Shown here in pieces: positions 20,886 to 30,755 of a DNA stretch of 64,000 nt (within the stretch, counting starts at the first letter, position 1; each line of letters begins with the position of its first letter). Source of the stretch: an uncultured Caulobacteraceae bacterium (lineage in GTDB: Bacteria; Pseudomonadota; Alphaproteobacteria; Caulobacterales; Caulobacteraceae); NCBI GenBank assembly GCA_903872075.1, contig CAIQJF010000083.1:1-64000 (forward strand). The letters run 5' to 3'. The position numbers were made by a program, and so were the translations under genes. The notes below the pieces were generated by a model, which was not told the DNA's origin, did not search any database, and saw only the letters and a list, made by a program, of their open reading frames with translations.

Positions 20886-21512
20886 ATGGCGCTGAAAATA
20901 GTCGGATCAGGCCTGGGCCGGACCGGAACCAAATCCATGCAGACGGCCCTGAACATGCTGGGGTTCGGGCCGTGCCACCACATGGTGGAGGTGTTCGCCC
21001 ACCCCGAGAGCATCCCGCTATGGATTGAGGCCGGCGCGGGCCGGCCGGACTGGGACGCCATCTTCGCCGGTTATCAGTCCATGGTGGATTATCCGGGCGC
21101 GGGGCACTGGAAGGCTCTTGCCGACTATTATCCGGACGCCAAGGTGCTGCACACCGTCCGCGACCCGGACCGCTGGTTCGAATCGACCCAGGAAACCATC
21201 TTCGCCCCCGGCTCCGCCACGACCGTGGCCGAGGGGCCGATGTCGGCGTTTTTCGACAGCTTTATCGGCGACATCCGGCCGCACCTGCAGGACCGGGCCT
21301 TCATGACCGACCACTTCCGCCGGCACACCGAGGCGGTGAAGGCGGCGATCGCCCCCGAGCGCCTGCTGATCTATGAGGCCGGACAGGGCTGGGAACCGCT
21401 CTGCGCCTGGCTCGGCGTGCCTGTCCCGGCCGAGCCCTATCCGTCGGAAAACGACCGGGCCGCGTTCAAGGCCCGCGTCCAGAGCGGGCAGCCCCCAGTG
21501 GCCACCACCTGA
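20886..21512 (+). CDS. Sulfotransferase-family P-loop protein
   Basis: The 208-residue protein begins MALKIVGSGLGRTGTKSMQ, with the 5'-phosphosulfate-binding loop GLGRTGTKS near residue 9. The segment HTVRDPDRWFEST is the second conserved PAPS-contact region. It is close to the sulfotransferase families found in fungi and proteobacteria. GGAGG stands about 9 bases before the ATG. It is flanked by an opposing aminotransferase and SRPBCC gene. The acceptor is unknown. Confidence 0.8.
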   Translation: MALKIVGSGLGRTGTKSMQTALNMLGFGPCHHMVEVFAHPESIPLWIEAGAGRPDWDAIFAGYQSMVDYPGAGHWKALADYYPDAKVLHTVRDPDRWFESTQETIFAPGSATTVAEGPMSAFFDSFIGDIRPHLQDRAFMTDHFRRHTEAVKAAIAPERLLIYEAGQGWEPLCAWLGVPVPAEPYPSENDRAAFKARVQSGQPPVATT

Positions 21513-21527
21513 TACTCTCGGCCCGCT

Positions 21528-21941
21528 TCAGGCGAGGCCGAGCGCCCGCTTCATGGCCTTGATATTGCCGCGGCAGAACTTGGTCAGCTGCTCGCGGGTC
21601 GCGTCCAGGGCGGCTTCGTCGTGGGGAACGAACTTCACGCCCAGTTCGATGCGCGAGGCGTCGGCGCCGGCCGGCTTCACCGAGACGGTGGAGAAGTAGG
21701 CCTTCATGTCCGGCCGATCGAGCGTGTAGGTGTAGTGATGCGGGCCTGAGTCGGTCATCAACTCCTTCACCACCCGCCCGCCGGGCATGGTCAGGGTGCG
21801 GACCTTGCCGTCAGTGGTGTCCTCGGTGGATTCATTCTCGACCAGGGTCGCCCATTTCCGGATTCCGGAGAAATCCCCGATCACCGCCCAGACCGTATCG
21901 GCGCTGAGGGCGACGTCTTCGCCCGCTGTGACTTCATGCAT
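21528..21941 (-). CDS. SRPBCC (START-like) domain protein
   Basis: The 137-residue protein fits the polyketide cyclase/dehydrase group of the SRPBCC fold: ALSADTVWAVIGDFSGIRKWATLVENEST at the N-terminus, RTLTMPGGRVVKELM in the middle and a long C-terminal helix (TREQLTKFCRGNIKAMKRAL). This fold makes a deep hydrophobic pocket for small ligands. A catalytic function is not certain. It is divergent to the SMP-30 gene with 156 bases between. Confidence 0.8.
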   Translation of the reverse strand: MHEVTAGEDVALSADTVWAVIGDFSGIRKWATLVENESTEDTTDGKVRTLTMPGGRVVKELMTDSGPHHYTYTLDRPDMKAYFSTVSVKPAGADASRIELGVKFVPHDEAALDATREQLTKFCRGNIKAMKRALGLA

Positions 21942-22097
21942 CTGCGTTTCCTCATTTCACCGGCATCGTCGGCCGGTCCGGGGCTTCTGCCCCCCGAGAC
22001 CACATCAACACGATTACTGCCGGCTTGCCAGATACGGTCGCGACCGCGCACCATCGCCTCACGGCGCGTTCGACGCCGGCACAAAGGGAGACGCGTG

Positions 22098-22955
22098 ATG
22101 CAGGAGGTCGTGACCGGCTATGGCCTGATCGAGGGCCCGTGCTGGGATCCCGCGCGGGGGCTCTATTTCAGCGACGTGCGTGACGGCGGCATTTACCTGC
22201 TGGGTCCGGACGATCAGGTCTCGATCGTCGTGCCGAAGCGCCGCGGGGTGGGCGGCATCGCCCTGCACGCCGACGGCGGCATCGTGTTCGGCGGCCGCGA
22301 CATCTCCTATTCGCCGCTCGACGGCCGGGAGGGGAAGGCCCTGCTCACCGGCGAAGCGATTCCTGGATCCTTCGGTTTCAACGATCTGACCACCGATCAG
22401 GCCGGGCGGATCTATGTGGGATCGCTCGCCTACCGCGTGTTCGGCGGCGATGAGCCCAAGCCCGGCAAGCTGCACATGATCGATCTCGACGGGTCCATAC
22501 GCACGCTCTCCGAAGGGATCATGCTGACCAACGGCCTCGGCTTCTCGCCCGACGGGCGGCGGCTCTATCACTCCGATACACGCAGCCATCTGGTGCGCGT
22601 CTACGACGTGGCCGCCGATGGGTCCGTCGGCCCCTGGCGGACGTTCGCCGCCTTCGACGGCGGGGCCGATGGGCTGAAGGTGGCGGCGGACGGCTCGGTC
22701 TGGGTCGCCGACGCCCATGGCGGGCGGGTGGCTGTCTTCGAGGCCGACGGAACCCACCGGCTCGACGTCAAGGTCCCCCTGCCCATGGTCACCAGCCTGT
22801 GCTTCGGCGGCCCCGAACTGAAGGATCTTTATGTCGTCACGGGCTCCGACGGCGGGCCGAAGCCCGCCTGCGGCACGATCTTCCGCACCCGGGTCGACAT
22901 CGCGGGCCAGCCCCAAGCGCCGGCCCGGGTGAAGGTTACCGCCGGGGTCAGTTGA
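22098..22955 (+). CDS. SMP-30/gluconolactonase-family lactonase
   Basis: These six-bladed propellers hydrolyse sugar or other lactones using a bound divalent metal. The 285-residue protein starts at ATG 22098 (GGGAG 7 bases upstream). Family features are YGLIEGPCWDPARGLYFSDV at the N-terminus, with the Glu metal ligand in IEGP, FNDLTTDQAGRIYVGS, LTNGLGFSPDGRRLYHSDT and ADGLKVAADGSVWVADAHGG, whose Asp is the usual catalytic residue. Its stop overlaps the opposing amidohydrolase stop by 8 bases. Confidence 0.9.
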   Translation: MQEVVTGYGLIEGPCWDPARGLYFSDVRDGGIYLLGPDDQVSIVVPKRRGVGGIALHADGGIVFGGRDISYSPLDGREGKALLTGEAIPGSFGFNDLTTDQAGRIYVGSLAYRVFGGDEPKPGKLHMIDLDGSIRTLSEGIMLTNGLGFSPDGRRLYHSDTRSHLVRVYDVAADGSVGPWRTFAAFDGGADGLKVAADGSVWVADAHGGRVAVFEADGTHRLDVKVPLPMVTSLCFGGPELKDLYVVTGSDGGPKPACGTIFRTRVDIAGQPQAPARVKVTAGVS

Positions 22956-24054
22956 CGGTCAGGCCGTAGAGTTCGGCCACGTTGTCGTGGCAGATCCAGT
23001 TGCGTTCCTGTTCGGTAAGTGAGGCCGTGTGCTCGGTGAGCATGGCCTGGGAATGCGGCCAGGTGGAATCGGAGTGCGGGAAGTCGCTGGCCCACATCAG
23101 GCGGCGGACGTTGCACAGGTCCTTGGTCTTGAAGGCCACCCAGTCGTCCTGGAACGTCACGTGGATGTGCTCGGCGAAATACTCGCTCGGCAAGCGCTCG
23201 AGCGCCGGCGCCTTCATCCAGTAGCGGTGGCGTTTGAAGGCGTGGTCCATGCGGTACATGTAGTGCGGGACCCAGCCGGCGTCGGCTTCGGCGCAGACGA
23301 CTTTCAGGCCGGGATGGCGGTCGAAGACCCCGCTGAAGATCAGGGTTCCCATGATGTCCTGACAGCCGCGGATGATCGACAGGAAGCTGTTGATCCGGGG
23401 GCCGCGCGGGTTCTGGGCGAGCGCGCCGCTCTTGGACGTGAGGATATGGAAGCTGAGCGGCAGGCCCAGTTCCACGGCCGTGGCCCAGACCGGATCGTAG
23501 AGGGGACTGTCATAGTCCTCCACACCCGGGTCGCCGGGCATCATCACGCCCTTGAACCCCATGGCCTTGACCGCCTTGAGCTCGGCGACGCCGTCCTCGG
23601 GGCTGCGCATGGACACCTGGGCGAGACCGAACAGGCGATTCGGCGCCTCCGAGCAGTAGTCGGCCAGCCAGCGATTGTAGGCCTCGAAACAGGCCTTCTT
23701 GAGATCGAAGTCAGGGTGGTTGCAGAGCAGCATGCCCACGGTCGGATAGATGATCTCGGCCCCGACGCCGTCCATGTCCTGGTCGGCGAGGCGGAACTTC
23801 GGGTCCCAGCCGCTGCGCCAGAGATCCTTGAAGGCGACGCCGCTGGTGGTGATCTGGGACGGCTCCTTGCCTGCCGCCGCCACCAGACCCATGGGTACGG
23901 GCGATCCCATGCCATCGATGATGAAGGCGTCTCCCACCCCCGGCAGTTCCTTCATGTAGGGCGCGCGGTCGCGGAAGGCCGGATCGATGTGGTCGATGTA
24001 GCAGTTGGGCGGTTCGGTGATGTGCGAATCCGCGGAAATAGGCGTCCTGATCAT
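22948..24054 (-). CDS. Amidohydrolase-family (ACMSD-like) metal-dependent hydrolase
   Basis: The 368-residue protein belongs to the amidohydrolase-2 group that includes decarboxylases such as ACMSD. SADSHITEPP near the N-terminus provides the D-x-H-like metal ligands; FHILTSKSGAL holds the central His and LMWASDFPHSDSTWPHS the C-terminal Asp. GGAG stands 8 bases before the ATG at 24054, which decides for that start over a longer frame to 24132. The epoxide hydrolase gene runs divergently 101 bases away. A role in aromatic or cyclic acid degradation is inferred. Confidence 0.88.
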   Translation of the reverse strand: MIRTPISADSHITEPPNCYIDHIDPAFRDRAPYMKELPGVGDAFIIDGMGSPVPMGLVAAAGKEPSQITTSGVAFKDLWRSGWDPKFRLADQDMDGVGAEIIYPTVGMLLCNHPDFDLKKACFEAYNRWLADYCSEAPNRLFGLAQVSMRSPEDGVAELKAVKAMGFKGVMMPGDPGVEDYDSPLYDPVWATAVELGLPLSFHILTSKSGALAQNPRGPRINSFLSIIRGCQDIMGTLIFSGVFDRHPGLKVVCAEADAGWVPHYMYRMDHAFKRHRYWMKAPALERLPSEYFAEHIHVTFQDDWVAFKTKDLCNVRRLMWASDFPHSDSTWPHSQAMLTEHTASLTEQERNWICHDNVAELYGLTVN

Positions 24055-24155
24055 GCCGGGTGCTCCTCCGTCCGCCGTTGCCCGGCGGTCCTCTGTGGCG
24101 CCAAGGTGCGGGCGCCGGGCAAGCCGCGTCAATCCCGCCCGGCCAAGGAGGCGTC

Positions 24156-25307
24156 ATGGAGCCGTTGCCGAAAGACGTTCTGCCCGAAGGTGTGCGGAGC
24201 CGGTTTGTCGAGGATGTGAACGGCCTGAGGGTGCATATCCTGGAGGCGGGCTTCGAGACTCCGGGGCGCCCGCTGCTTTTGTTGCTGCACGGCTTTCCCG
24301 AACTCGCCTTCAGCTGGCGCAAGGTGATCGCGCCCCTGGCCGCGCTCGGCTACCATGTGGTCGCCCCAGACCAACGGGGCTATGGCCGCTCGACCGGGTG
24401 GGATGGCGCCTATGACGGCGACCTCTCCGCGTTCCGGATGGTGAACCTGGCCCGCGACGCCCTGGGTCTGGTGGCGGCCCTGGGCTATCGCACCGTGGCC
24501 GCGGTCATCGGACACGATTTCGGATCTCCCGTGGCAGCCTGGTGCGCCCTGATCCGGCCCGACGTGTTCCGGTCCGTGGCCCTGATGAGCGCGCCGTTTC
24601 CAGGGCCGCCCAGCCTGCCCTTCGCCACCGACGGGGCAACGCCGGTTAGCGGACCCTCGTTTCTCCAGCGGCTGGAGGCGGGACTCGCCGCCCTGCCGCG
24701 GCCAAGGCGGCACTATCAGGCCTACTACAGCAGCCGGGAGGCCGATCCGGACATGTCGGGCGACCCGGCCAGGGTCCACGCCTTCCTGCGCGCTTACTAT
24801 CACGTGAAAAGCGCCGACTGGGCGGCCAACCGGCCCGAGCCCCTGGCGTCCTGGTCGCCCGAACATCTGGCCCGCATGCCGACCTACTACATCATGAACC
24901 TTGGCGATGGCATGACACGGACCGTCCTGGCGGAGGCGCCGCCAAAGGCCGAGGTCGCCGCCTGCGCCTGGCTCACCGAGCCGGAACTGGCGGTATACGC
25001 CGCGGAATTCTCCCGCACCGGATTCCAGGGCGGACTGCAGTGGTACCGCGGCCAGCGCGAGCCGAGGTTCGTCGCCGAACTGCAGCTGTTCACGGGCAAG
25101 GCCATCGACGTGCCGGCCCTGTTCCTCGCCGGGGCCAGCGACTGGGGCGTGCATCAGTCGCCCGGTTCGTTCGAACGGATGCAGGGCGTGGGTTGCACGG
25201 ACCTGCGCGGCTGTCATCTGATCGAGGGGGCCGGCCACTGGGTGCAGCAGGAACAGGCAGACGCCGTCGTCGGCCACCTGGAGGCGTTCCTCGGCGGCCT
25301 CGCCTGA
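24156..25307 (+). CDS. Epoxide hydrolase-like alpha/beta hydrolase
   Basis: At 383 residues it shows the epoxide hydrolase/haloalkane dehalogenase layout: HGFPELAFSWRKV (oxyanion loop with HGFPE), PDQRGYGRSTG, nucleophile Asp in IGHDFGSPVAA, and the C-terminal EGAGHWVQQEQ histidine. Two Tyr in the cap region (RRHYQAYYSSRE) could be the epoxide-activating residues. AAGGAGG stands just before the ATG. It is longer than the common 300-residue enzymes. The substrate is unknown. Confidence 0.88.
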   Translation: MEPLPKDVLPEGVRSRFVEDVNGLRVHILEAGFETPGRPLLLLLHGFPELAFSWRKVIAPLAALGYHVVAPDQRGYGRSTGWDGAYDGDLSAFRMVNLARDALGLVAALGYRTVAAVIGHDFGSPVAAWCALIRPDVFRSVALMSAPFPGPPSLPFATDGATPVSGPSFLQRLEAGLAALPRPRRHYQAYYSSREADPDMSGDPARVHAFLRAYYHVKSADWAANRPEPLASWSPEHLARMPTYYIMNLGDGMTRTVLAEAPPKAEVAACAWLTEPELAVYAAEFSRTGFQGGLQWYRGQREPRFVAELQLFTGKAIDVPALFLAGASDWGVHQSPGSFERMQGVGCTDLRGCHLIEGAGHWVQQEQADAVVGHLEAFLGGLA

Positions 25308-25316
25308 CGTCAGGCG
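25301..25316. repeat. 16-base palindrome between convergent genes
   Basis: CGCCTGACGTCAGGCG is a perfect palindrome covering both stop codons of the convergent epoxide hydrolase and Ldh-family genes. A similar CGCCTGAC/GTCAGGCG pair forms the hairpin at 28052-28074. Here there is no loop, so it may be a consequence of stop-codon context rather than a terminator. Confidence 0.35.
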
Positions 25317-26377
25317 ATGGCGGCGATGGCCGCCTCGTCCAGGCCCACGTCCGCGGCCACCCGCAGGATGTCCTTCCAGGTGTTGTCGTCCACCGGCACG
25401 CCGTCGCGCATTCGCTTGGCCAGGCTTTCACGCTCCGGATCGCCCGGCAGGCGCACCCGGTCCACGCCCTGGCCTGGGGCCGTGCTGGAGACGTAGTCCA
25501 TCATCGCTTCGGCCTCGGCCTGATAATCGGCCAGATCGCCGAAGGCCTCGGGATCGATGACGATGGACAGCATGTTGTTCACCGCCGCGCCGTACTCGCG
25601 ATCAGAGCCCGGCTGCATGGTCCACTGGCCGGCCAGGGCGCCGCCCAGAAGTTCACAGATGATCTGCAGGCCTCCGCCCTTGTGCAGGCCGAAGGGCAGC
25701 AGATGGCCGCGCGGCCCGCTGGTGAAGAAGGCCGAGGTGTCGGTGGTCGGAGCGCCGTCGGCGTCGAGAAGGACATTGGCGGGCGCCGGTTCGCCCTTCA
25801 TGTGGGCCACACGCAGCTTGCCGATGGCGATGGCGCTGGTGGCGAAGTCGAGGACGATGTGATCGCCGTTGGCGCGGGGCACGGCGCAGCAATAGGGATT
25901 GGTAAGCATCCGCGGTTCGCGCCCACCGAACGGCGCCACGGCCGGCTCCGCCCCGACGACGTTCACATAGTGCATGGAGACCATCCCGGCGTCGGCGCAC
26001 TGCTCGCCATAGGTTCCGATGCGGCCGATATGGCAGGAATCCCGCAGGGCCACGCAGGCGACGCCGGTCTGTTTGGCGCGGGCGATCGCCATTTCGATGG
26101 TTTCCTTGGCGACCGGCGCCCCGAGGCCGAACTGGCCGTCAACGACCATCACCGCCGCCCTGTCCTTGATCACCTTCGGCCGGGCGTTGGGAAACAGCTT
26201 TCCGGCTGCGATCCATCGCACGTAGGACGGAGCCATGCCGACGCCATGGGAGTCGTGTCCCTTGAGGTTCGCGCGCACGAGGTGATCCGCGCAGACCTGC
26301 GCCCTGTCGGTCTCGGTTCCGGCCTTCTCAAGCAGGGTTGTCAGCACACGGGTAAGGCGGTCGGCCTGAATCAGCAT
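25310..26377 (-). CDS. Ldh-family (malate/L-lactate dehydrogenase-type) oxidoreductase
   Basis: This is the second, non-Rossmann family of NAD(P)-dependent malate, lactate, ureidoglycolate or sulfolactate dehydrogenases. At 355 residues it shows ANLKGHDSHGVGMAPSYVRW with the catalytic His, DSCHIGRIGTYGE, MLTNPYCCAVP, VLDFATSAIAIGKL and LHKGGGLQIICELLGGALAG. The substrate cannot be told. It is transcribed away from tspO and converges on the epoxide hydrolase gene. Confidence 0.92.
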   Translation of the reverse strand: MLIQADRLTRVLTTLLEKAGTETDRAQVCADHLVRANLKGHDSHGVGMAPSYVRWIAAGKLFPNARPKVIKDRAAVMVVDGQFGLGAPVAKETIEMAIARAKQTGVACVALRDSCHIGRIGTYGEQCADAGMVSMHYVNVVGAEPAVAPFGGREPRMLTNPYCCAVPRANGDHIVLDFATSAIAIGKLRVAHMKGEPAPANVLLDADGAPTTDTSAFFTSGPRGHLLPFGLHKGGGLQIICELLGGALAGQWTMQPGSDREYGAAVNNMLSIVIDPEAFGDLADYQAEAEAMMDYVSSTAPGQGVDRVRLPGDPERESLAKRMRDGVPVDDNTWKDILRVAADVGLDEAAIAAIA

Positions 26378-26535
26378 CGGTGTTTCCTCTGCCGCTCGGG
26401 CGGCGGCGTTCGCGGACCCTATCGAGGCGCCGAACTGCGCGGCAAGTGAAACCTGCGGCGCCGGCAGGTCCTTGAGCCCATGGCGCGGGAGACCATTTGA
26501 GGCGATAACGTCGTTCTCCGCCCCCGAGCCGCCCC

Positions 26536-27054
26536 ATGACCGTTCCGATCCTCGTCGCCGTGCTAATCACCTGCGTGGTCCTGGGTGTAGGCGGCGCCCT
26601 GACCGACGTCGGAAATTGGTACAAGCGGCTGCGCAAGCCGAAATGGAATCCGCCGAACTGGGTGTTTGGACCCGCCTGGACCCTTATCCTAGGACTCGCC
26701 GCCTGGGCCGGCGTCCTGGCCTGGATTCACAATCCCGACCCCGCCGCCCACCTGAGGATCGGCATCCTGTTCGGCGTGAACATCGTGCTGCATATGCTGT
26801 GGAGCCCGCTGTTCTTCAATCTCAAGCGACCAGACTGGGCGATGATCGAAATTCCGTTCCTTTGGGTCTCGATCCTGGCCCTGATCATCGGATTGCGGCC
26901 GCTCACGCCCTTGGCCCCCCTGCTGCTGGCGCCCTACCTGGCCTGGGTGTCCTTCGCGAGCTTTCTCAACCTCACCATCGTGCGGCTGAACGCCCCGTTC
27001 GACGCCAAGGCGAAGGCCAAGGCGCGCGCCGCAACGCGCACGGCCGCCCGCTAA
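26536..27054 (+). CDS. tspO: TspO/MBR-family membrane protein
   Basis: TspO is a five-helix outer-membrane or inner-membrane protein that binds tetrapyrroles and in alphaproteobacteria modulates photosynthesis and stress genes. The 172-residue protein has WYKRLRKPKWNPPNWVFGPAW and the typical first helix, HMLWSPLFFNLKRPDWAM before helix four, and a basic Ala/Lys-rich tail. It is 19 bases upstream of glk and likely cotranscribed. The membrane location is inferred from family knowledge. Confidence 0.92.
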   Translation: MTVPILVAVLITCVVLGVGGALTDVGNWYKRLRKPKWNPPNWVFGPAWTLILGLAAWAGVLAWIHNPDPAAHLRIGILFGVNIVLHMLWSPLFFNLKRPDWAMIEIPFLWVSILALIIGLRPLTPLAPLLLAPYLAWVSFASFLNLTIVRLNAPFDAKAKAKARAATRTAAR

Positions 27055-27073
27055 ACCCCCGGATCGTTCTGGA

Positions 27074-28045
27074 ATGACCGACATCGTCGCCGTCGACATC
27101 GGCGGAACCCATGCCCGCTTCGCCATCGCCGCCGTCGACAGCGGCAAGGTGGTCGCTCTGTCCGACGAGACGGTGCTGAAGACCGCCGAACACGCCAGCT
27201 TTCAGACCGCCTGGGAGGCGTTCGCGGCGCGGGTCGGCCGGCCCCTGCCGCGCGCCGCGGGAATCGCCGTCGCCTGCCCGGTGACAGGTGAGGTGCTGAA
27301 GCTGACCAACAATCCGTGGATCATCCGGCCGGCCCAGATTCCCACAAAGCTGGGCCTCGACCGGTTCACCCTGGTCAACGATTTCGGGGCGGTGGCCTTT
27401 GCCGTGGACCATCTCGGCGAGGATCAATTCCGCCATCTGTGCGGTCCGGAGCGTCCGCTGCCGGAGACCGGGGTGATCAGCGTCGTCGGCCCGGGCACGG
27501 GCCTCGGGGTGGCCATTCTGTCGCGGGCCGGGAGCGGGGCGCGGATCATTGAGGCCGAAGGCGGCCATTCCGAGTTCTCGCCGGTGGATGCGCTCGAAGA
27601 TCAGATCCTGGTCCGCCTCCGGCAGCTCTACGGCCGTGTCTCCGTGGAGCGAGTTGTGTCCGGGCCGGGCCTGGCCAACATCTACGCCGCGTTGGCCGCC
27701 ATCGAGGGGCGGCCGACGACCCCCATGGACGACGCGGATTTGTGGCGGCTGGCGATGGACGGCGAGGACAGCCTGGCGGCGGCGGCGTTCGATCGTTTCT
27801 GCCTTTGCCTCGGCACCGCGGTGGGCGATTTCGCCCTCGTTCAGGGCGCCGAGGCCGTGGTGCTGGCCGGCGGTGTGGGTCTTCGCATTGCCGATCGGCT
27901 GGCCGGCTCAGGCTTCGGCGCCAGGTTCCGGGCCAAGGGCCGGTTTGACGCCCGCATGGCGGACATGCCGGTCAAGCTGATCACCCACCCGCAACCCGGA
28001 CTCTTCGGGGCGGCGGTGGCCTTCCTGCACCAATATCCAGCCTGA
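27074..28045 (+). CDS. glk: Glucokinase
   Basis: Glucokinase phosphorylates glucose at C6 to feed glycolysis or the Entner-Doudoroff pathway. The 323-residue protein has the ATP-binding DIGGTHARFAIA at the start, ACPVTGEVLKLTNNPW, LVNDFGAVAFAV with the catalytic Asp, VVGPGTGLGVAIL and EGGHSEFSPVD. It belongs to the bacterial glucokinase family rather than ROK. It follows tspO by 19 bases and is ended by a hairpin shared with the convergent gene. Confidence 0.96.
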   Translation: MTDIVAVDIGGTHARFAIAAVDSGKVVALSDETVLKTAEHASFQTAWEAFAARVGRPLPRAAGIAVACPVTGEVLKLTNNPWIIRPAQIPTKLGLDRFTLVNDFGAVAFAVDHLGEDQFRHLCGPERPLPETGVISVVGPGTGLGVAILSRAGSGARIIEAEGGHSEFSPVDALEDQILVRLRQLYGRVSVERVVSGPGLANIYAALAAIEGRPTTPMDDADLWRLAMDGEDSLAAAAFDRFCLCLGTAVGDFALVQGAEAVVLAGGVGLRIADRLAGSGFGARFRAKGRFDARMADMPVKLITHPQPGLFGAAVAFLHQYPA

Positions 28046-28051
28046 CAGCGT

Positions 28052-28074
28052 CGCCTGACGGGCGCTGTCAGGCG
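28052..28074. terminator. Hairpin between convergent glk and crotonase genes
   Basis: The perfect 8-base arms CGCCTGAC (28052-28059) and GTCAGGCG (28067-28074) flank a 7-base loop. The hairpin begins 6 bases after the glk stop and covers the stop of the opposing gene. There is no T-run, so it may act as a bidirectional RNA stop or 3'-end stabiliser rather than a classical intrinsic terminator. Confidence 0.5.
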
Positions 28075-28892
28075 CCCCAGTTGGCCGTGCGCTTGGCCAT
28101 CCAGGCCTTGACCCCCTCGCCATAGTCCGGGTGGCGGATCATCTCCTCAAGCAGCGCTTCGGCGTCCCGCACGGCCGTGGCGGCGTCGCGATGCAGGTCG
28201 CGGTAGATCTGCCGCTTGGTCTCCCGCGCAGAGCCCGGCGCCACCTGGTCGGCCAGGGTGCGGGCGTATGTCAGAACATGCTCCAGGAGGCCGTCGGCGG
28301 GGACGATCCTGTTGAGAAAGCCCATGGTCAGGGCCTCCTCGGCCGTGAACACCCGGCTGGATAGCAACAGGTCATTGGCGTGGGTCAGGCCGACGATGCG
28401 CGGCAGTACCCAGGAGAGGCCGAACTCGGCGGGGAAATTAAAGCGGCCGTGGGCGGTGGTGAACTTCGCGCCCGGGACCGCGAAACGCAGATCGGCGAAA
28501 GCGGCCAGCACCAGGCCAACCCCGGCGGCGGCGCCGTTGATGGCGGCGATCACGGGCTTATCCAGGCCGAAGTGGTAGGCGAAACTGGCGTCGAAGTTCG
28601 CATCGACGCCGTAGCCGGGTGTGGCGATGTCCTCGGTGGTCCCGGAATCGTAGCGTCCCTTTTCGGCATGGCCCTCCAGCGCGCCCAGGTCCGCGCCGGC
28701 GCAGAAGGCCTGCCCGTCGGGATCGCCGGTCACGACGATCACCCGCACGGCGGGATCGCGATTCGCCTGGTCCAGGATCCAGCGGTATTCGGTGTGCATC
28801 CGCCCGGTCCAGGCGTTGCGCCGCTTCGGACGCGCCAGAGTGACGAGGCCGACCCGGTCGGCGATCTCGTAGCGCGTGGCTTTCAGGTCCAA
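28068..28892 (-). CDS. Enoyl-CoA hydratase/isomerase family protein
   Basis: The 274-residue crotonase has FCAGADLGALEG, INGAAAGVGLVLAAFADLRFA and the catalytic-type segment FNFPAEFGLSWVLPRIVG, with a Glu where enoyl-CoA hydratases carry Glu144. The first part, VGLVTLARPKRRNAWTGRMH, is typical. It ends at the hairpin shared with glk. Only 24 bases separate it from fhs upstream, so it may be read together with fhs. The substrate is unknown. Confidence 0.9.
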   Translation of the reverse strand: MDLKATRYEIADRVGLVTLARPKRRNAWTGRMHTEYRWILDQANRDPAVRVIVVTGDPDGQAFCAGADLGALEGHAEKGRYDSGTTEDIATPGYGVDANFDASFAYHFGLDKPVIAAINGAAAGVGLVLAAFADLRFAVPGAKFTTAHGRFNFPAEFGLSWVLPRIVGLTHANDLLLSSRVFTAEEALTMGFLNRIVPADGLLEHVLTYARTLADQVAPGSARETKRQIYRDLHRDAATAVRDAEALLEEMIRHPDYGEGVKAWMAKRTANWGA

Positions 28893-28916
28893 GATAGTCT
28901 CCCGTGACGCGTGGCG

Positions 28917-30581
28917 TCAGAACAGCCCGTCGATATCCCCGTCCGCCGTCAGCCCGATCCGCTCCGCGGCCGGATGGCGGGGCAGGCCCGGCATGGTGAG
29001 GATATCGCCGCAGATCGCTACCACGAAGCCGGCGCCGGCGGACAACCGCACCTCCCGCACATGGACGGTGTGTCCCTCGGGCGCGCCGAGGCGTTCGGGA
29101 TCGGTGGAAAAGCTGTACTGGGTCTTGGCCATACAGACCGGCAGATGGCCGAAGCCCGCCTTTTTCCAGCGTTTCAGGCGGGTCAGCACCGCCTTGTCGG
29201 CGGAGACTTGATCGGCCCGGTAGATGCGCCTGGCCACCGCCTCGATCTTTTCCCATAGCCCGAGGCTGTCCGGGTAGAGCGGCGCGAACCGGCTCTCGCC
29301 GGAGTCCGCCATCTCCGCCACCCGCCGAGCCAGATCCTCTGCCCCGGCCCCGCCCTCGGCCCAGTGCCGGCACAGGGCGATCTCGACGCCAAGCCCGGCG
29401 GCGAAGGCGCGCAGTTCGGCGATCTCCGCGTCGGTGTCCTGGGAGAAGGCGTTGATGGCGATGATCGTCGGCACGCCGAACCCTCGGACGTTCTCCACGT
29501 GCCGGCCGAGGTTCTCGCAGCCCCGCCTCAGGGCGCCGAGGTCCTCCTCGCCGAGGTGTGACTTGGCCATGCCGCCGTTCATCTTCAGCGACCGGATGGT
29601 CGCCACCACCACCGCCGCGGCCGGCTTGAGGCCCGCCTTGCGGCATTTGATGTCGAAGAACTTCTCCGCCCCCAGGTCGGCGCCGAAGCCCGCCTCGGTG
29701 ACCACATAGTCGGCCAGTTTCAGCGCCGCGCGGGTGGCGATCACCGAATTGCAGCCATGGGCGATATTGGCGAAGGGGCCGCCGTGGATCAGAGCCGGAT
29801 TGCCTTCCAGCGTCTGCACGAGGTTCGGCTCCAGGGCGTCCTTGAGCAGGGCGGTCATGGCGCCGTCGGCCTTGAGGTCGGCGCAGGTGACGGCGTCTCC
29901 GTCCAGGTTGTAGCCGACGATGATCCGGCCCAGGCGCGTCTGCAGATCCGCGAGGTCCGCCGCGAGGCAGAAGATGGCCATGACCTCGGAGGCCACGGTG
30001 ATGTCGAATCCGGTCTCCGCCGGCGCGCCATTGCCGCCCAGGCTGGTGACGATCTGACGCAGCGCCCGGTCGTTCATGTCCATGACCCGCTTCCAGACAA
30101 GCCGACGCGGGTCCAGGCGCAGCGCGTTGCCCCAGTAGAGATGGTTGTCGACCATGGCTGAGAGCAGGTTGTGGGCCGTGGTGATGGCGTGGAAGTCGCC
30201 CGTGAAGTGCAGGTTGATCTCGTCCATGGGCGCGACCTGCGCCTGGCCGCCGCCCGTGGCGCCACCCTTCTGGCCGAAGCAGGGGCCGAGAGACGGTTCG
30301 CGAAGACAGATGGCGGTGCGCCGGCCGATCCGGTTGAGGGCGTCGCCGAGGCCGATGGTGGTGGTGGTCTTGCCCTCGCCGGCGGGGGTCGGGCTCATGG
30401 CGGTGACCAGGATCAGCTTGCCGTCCGGACGATCAGCAAGCGTGCGGATGAACGGCGCGGAGATCTTGGCCTTGAAGCGGCCGTAGGGACTGAGAGCGTC
30501 GGCGGGAATATCCAGCTTGGCGGCAATGTCGGCGATCGGCGAGAGCGTGGCGGAGCGGGCGATCTCGATGTCGCTGAGCAT
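28917..30581 (-). CDS. fhs: Formate-tetrahydrofolate ligase
   Basis: Fhs makes 10-formyl-tetrahydrofolate from formate, THF and ATP and links formate to one-carbon metabolism. The 554-residue length fits. Signatures are [22 protein letters not shown] (ATP loop), [39 protein letters not shown], and [16 protein letters not shown]. The C-terminus ends [23 protein letters not shown], typical of the family. It is transcribed divergently from the crotonase gene at 30756. Confidence 0.97.
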   Translation of the reverse strand: MLSDIEIARSATLSPIADIAAKLDIPADALSPYGRFKAKISAPFIRTLADRPDGKLILVTAMSPTPAGEGKTTTTIGLGDALNRIGRRTAICLREPSLGPCFGQKGGATGGGQAQVAPMDEINLHFTGDFHAITTAHNLLSAMVDNHLYWGNALRLDPRRLVWKRVMDMNDRALRQIVTSLGGNGAPAETGFDITVASEVMAIFCLAADLADLQTRLGRIIVGYNLDGDAVTCADLKADGAMTALLKDALEPNLVQTLEGNPALIHGGPFANIAHGCNSVIATRAALKLADYVVTEAGFGADLGAEKFFDIKCRKAGLKPAAAVVVATIRSLKMNGGMAKSHLGEEDLGALRRGCENLGRHVENVRGFGVPTIIAINAFSQDTDAEIAELRAFAAGLGVEIALCRHWAEGGAGAEDLARRVAEMADSGESRFAPLYPDSLGLWEKIEAVARRIYRADQVSADKAVLTRLKRWKKAGFGHLPVCMAKTQYSFSTDPERLGAPEGHTVHVREVRLSAGAGFVVAICGDILTMPGLPRHPAAERIGLTADGDIDGLF

Positions 30582-30755
30582 GCAATGTCCCCCTGGAGCC
30601 GGCCGCGCGATCCGGCGGTCCCCAAGGCCCCTCGCAGATGGCGGCGGGCCTGTCCAGATGGGCGGTCCGGCACGGCAAAATCACCTGTGCGCGGTCCCTC
30701 ACCGGCTGCTAATCATAGGGCGATAAAAACGATGGCGGTGACGGGAGCGCAGCCC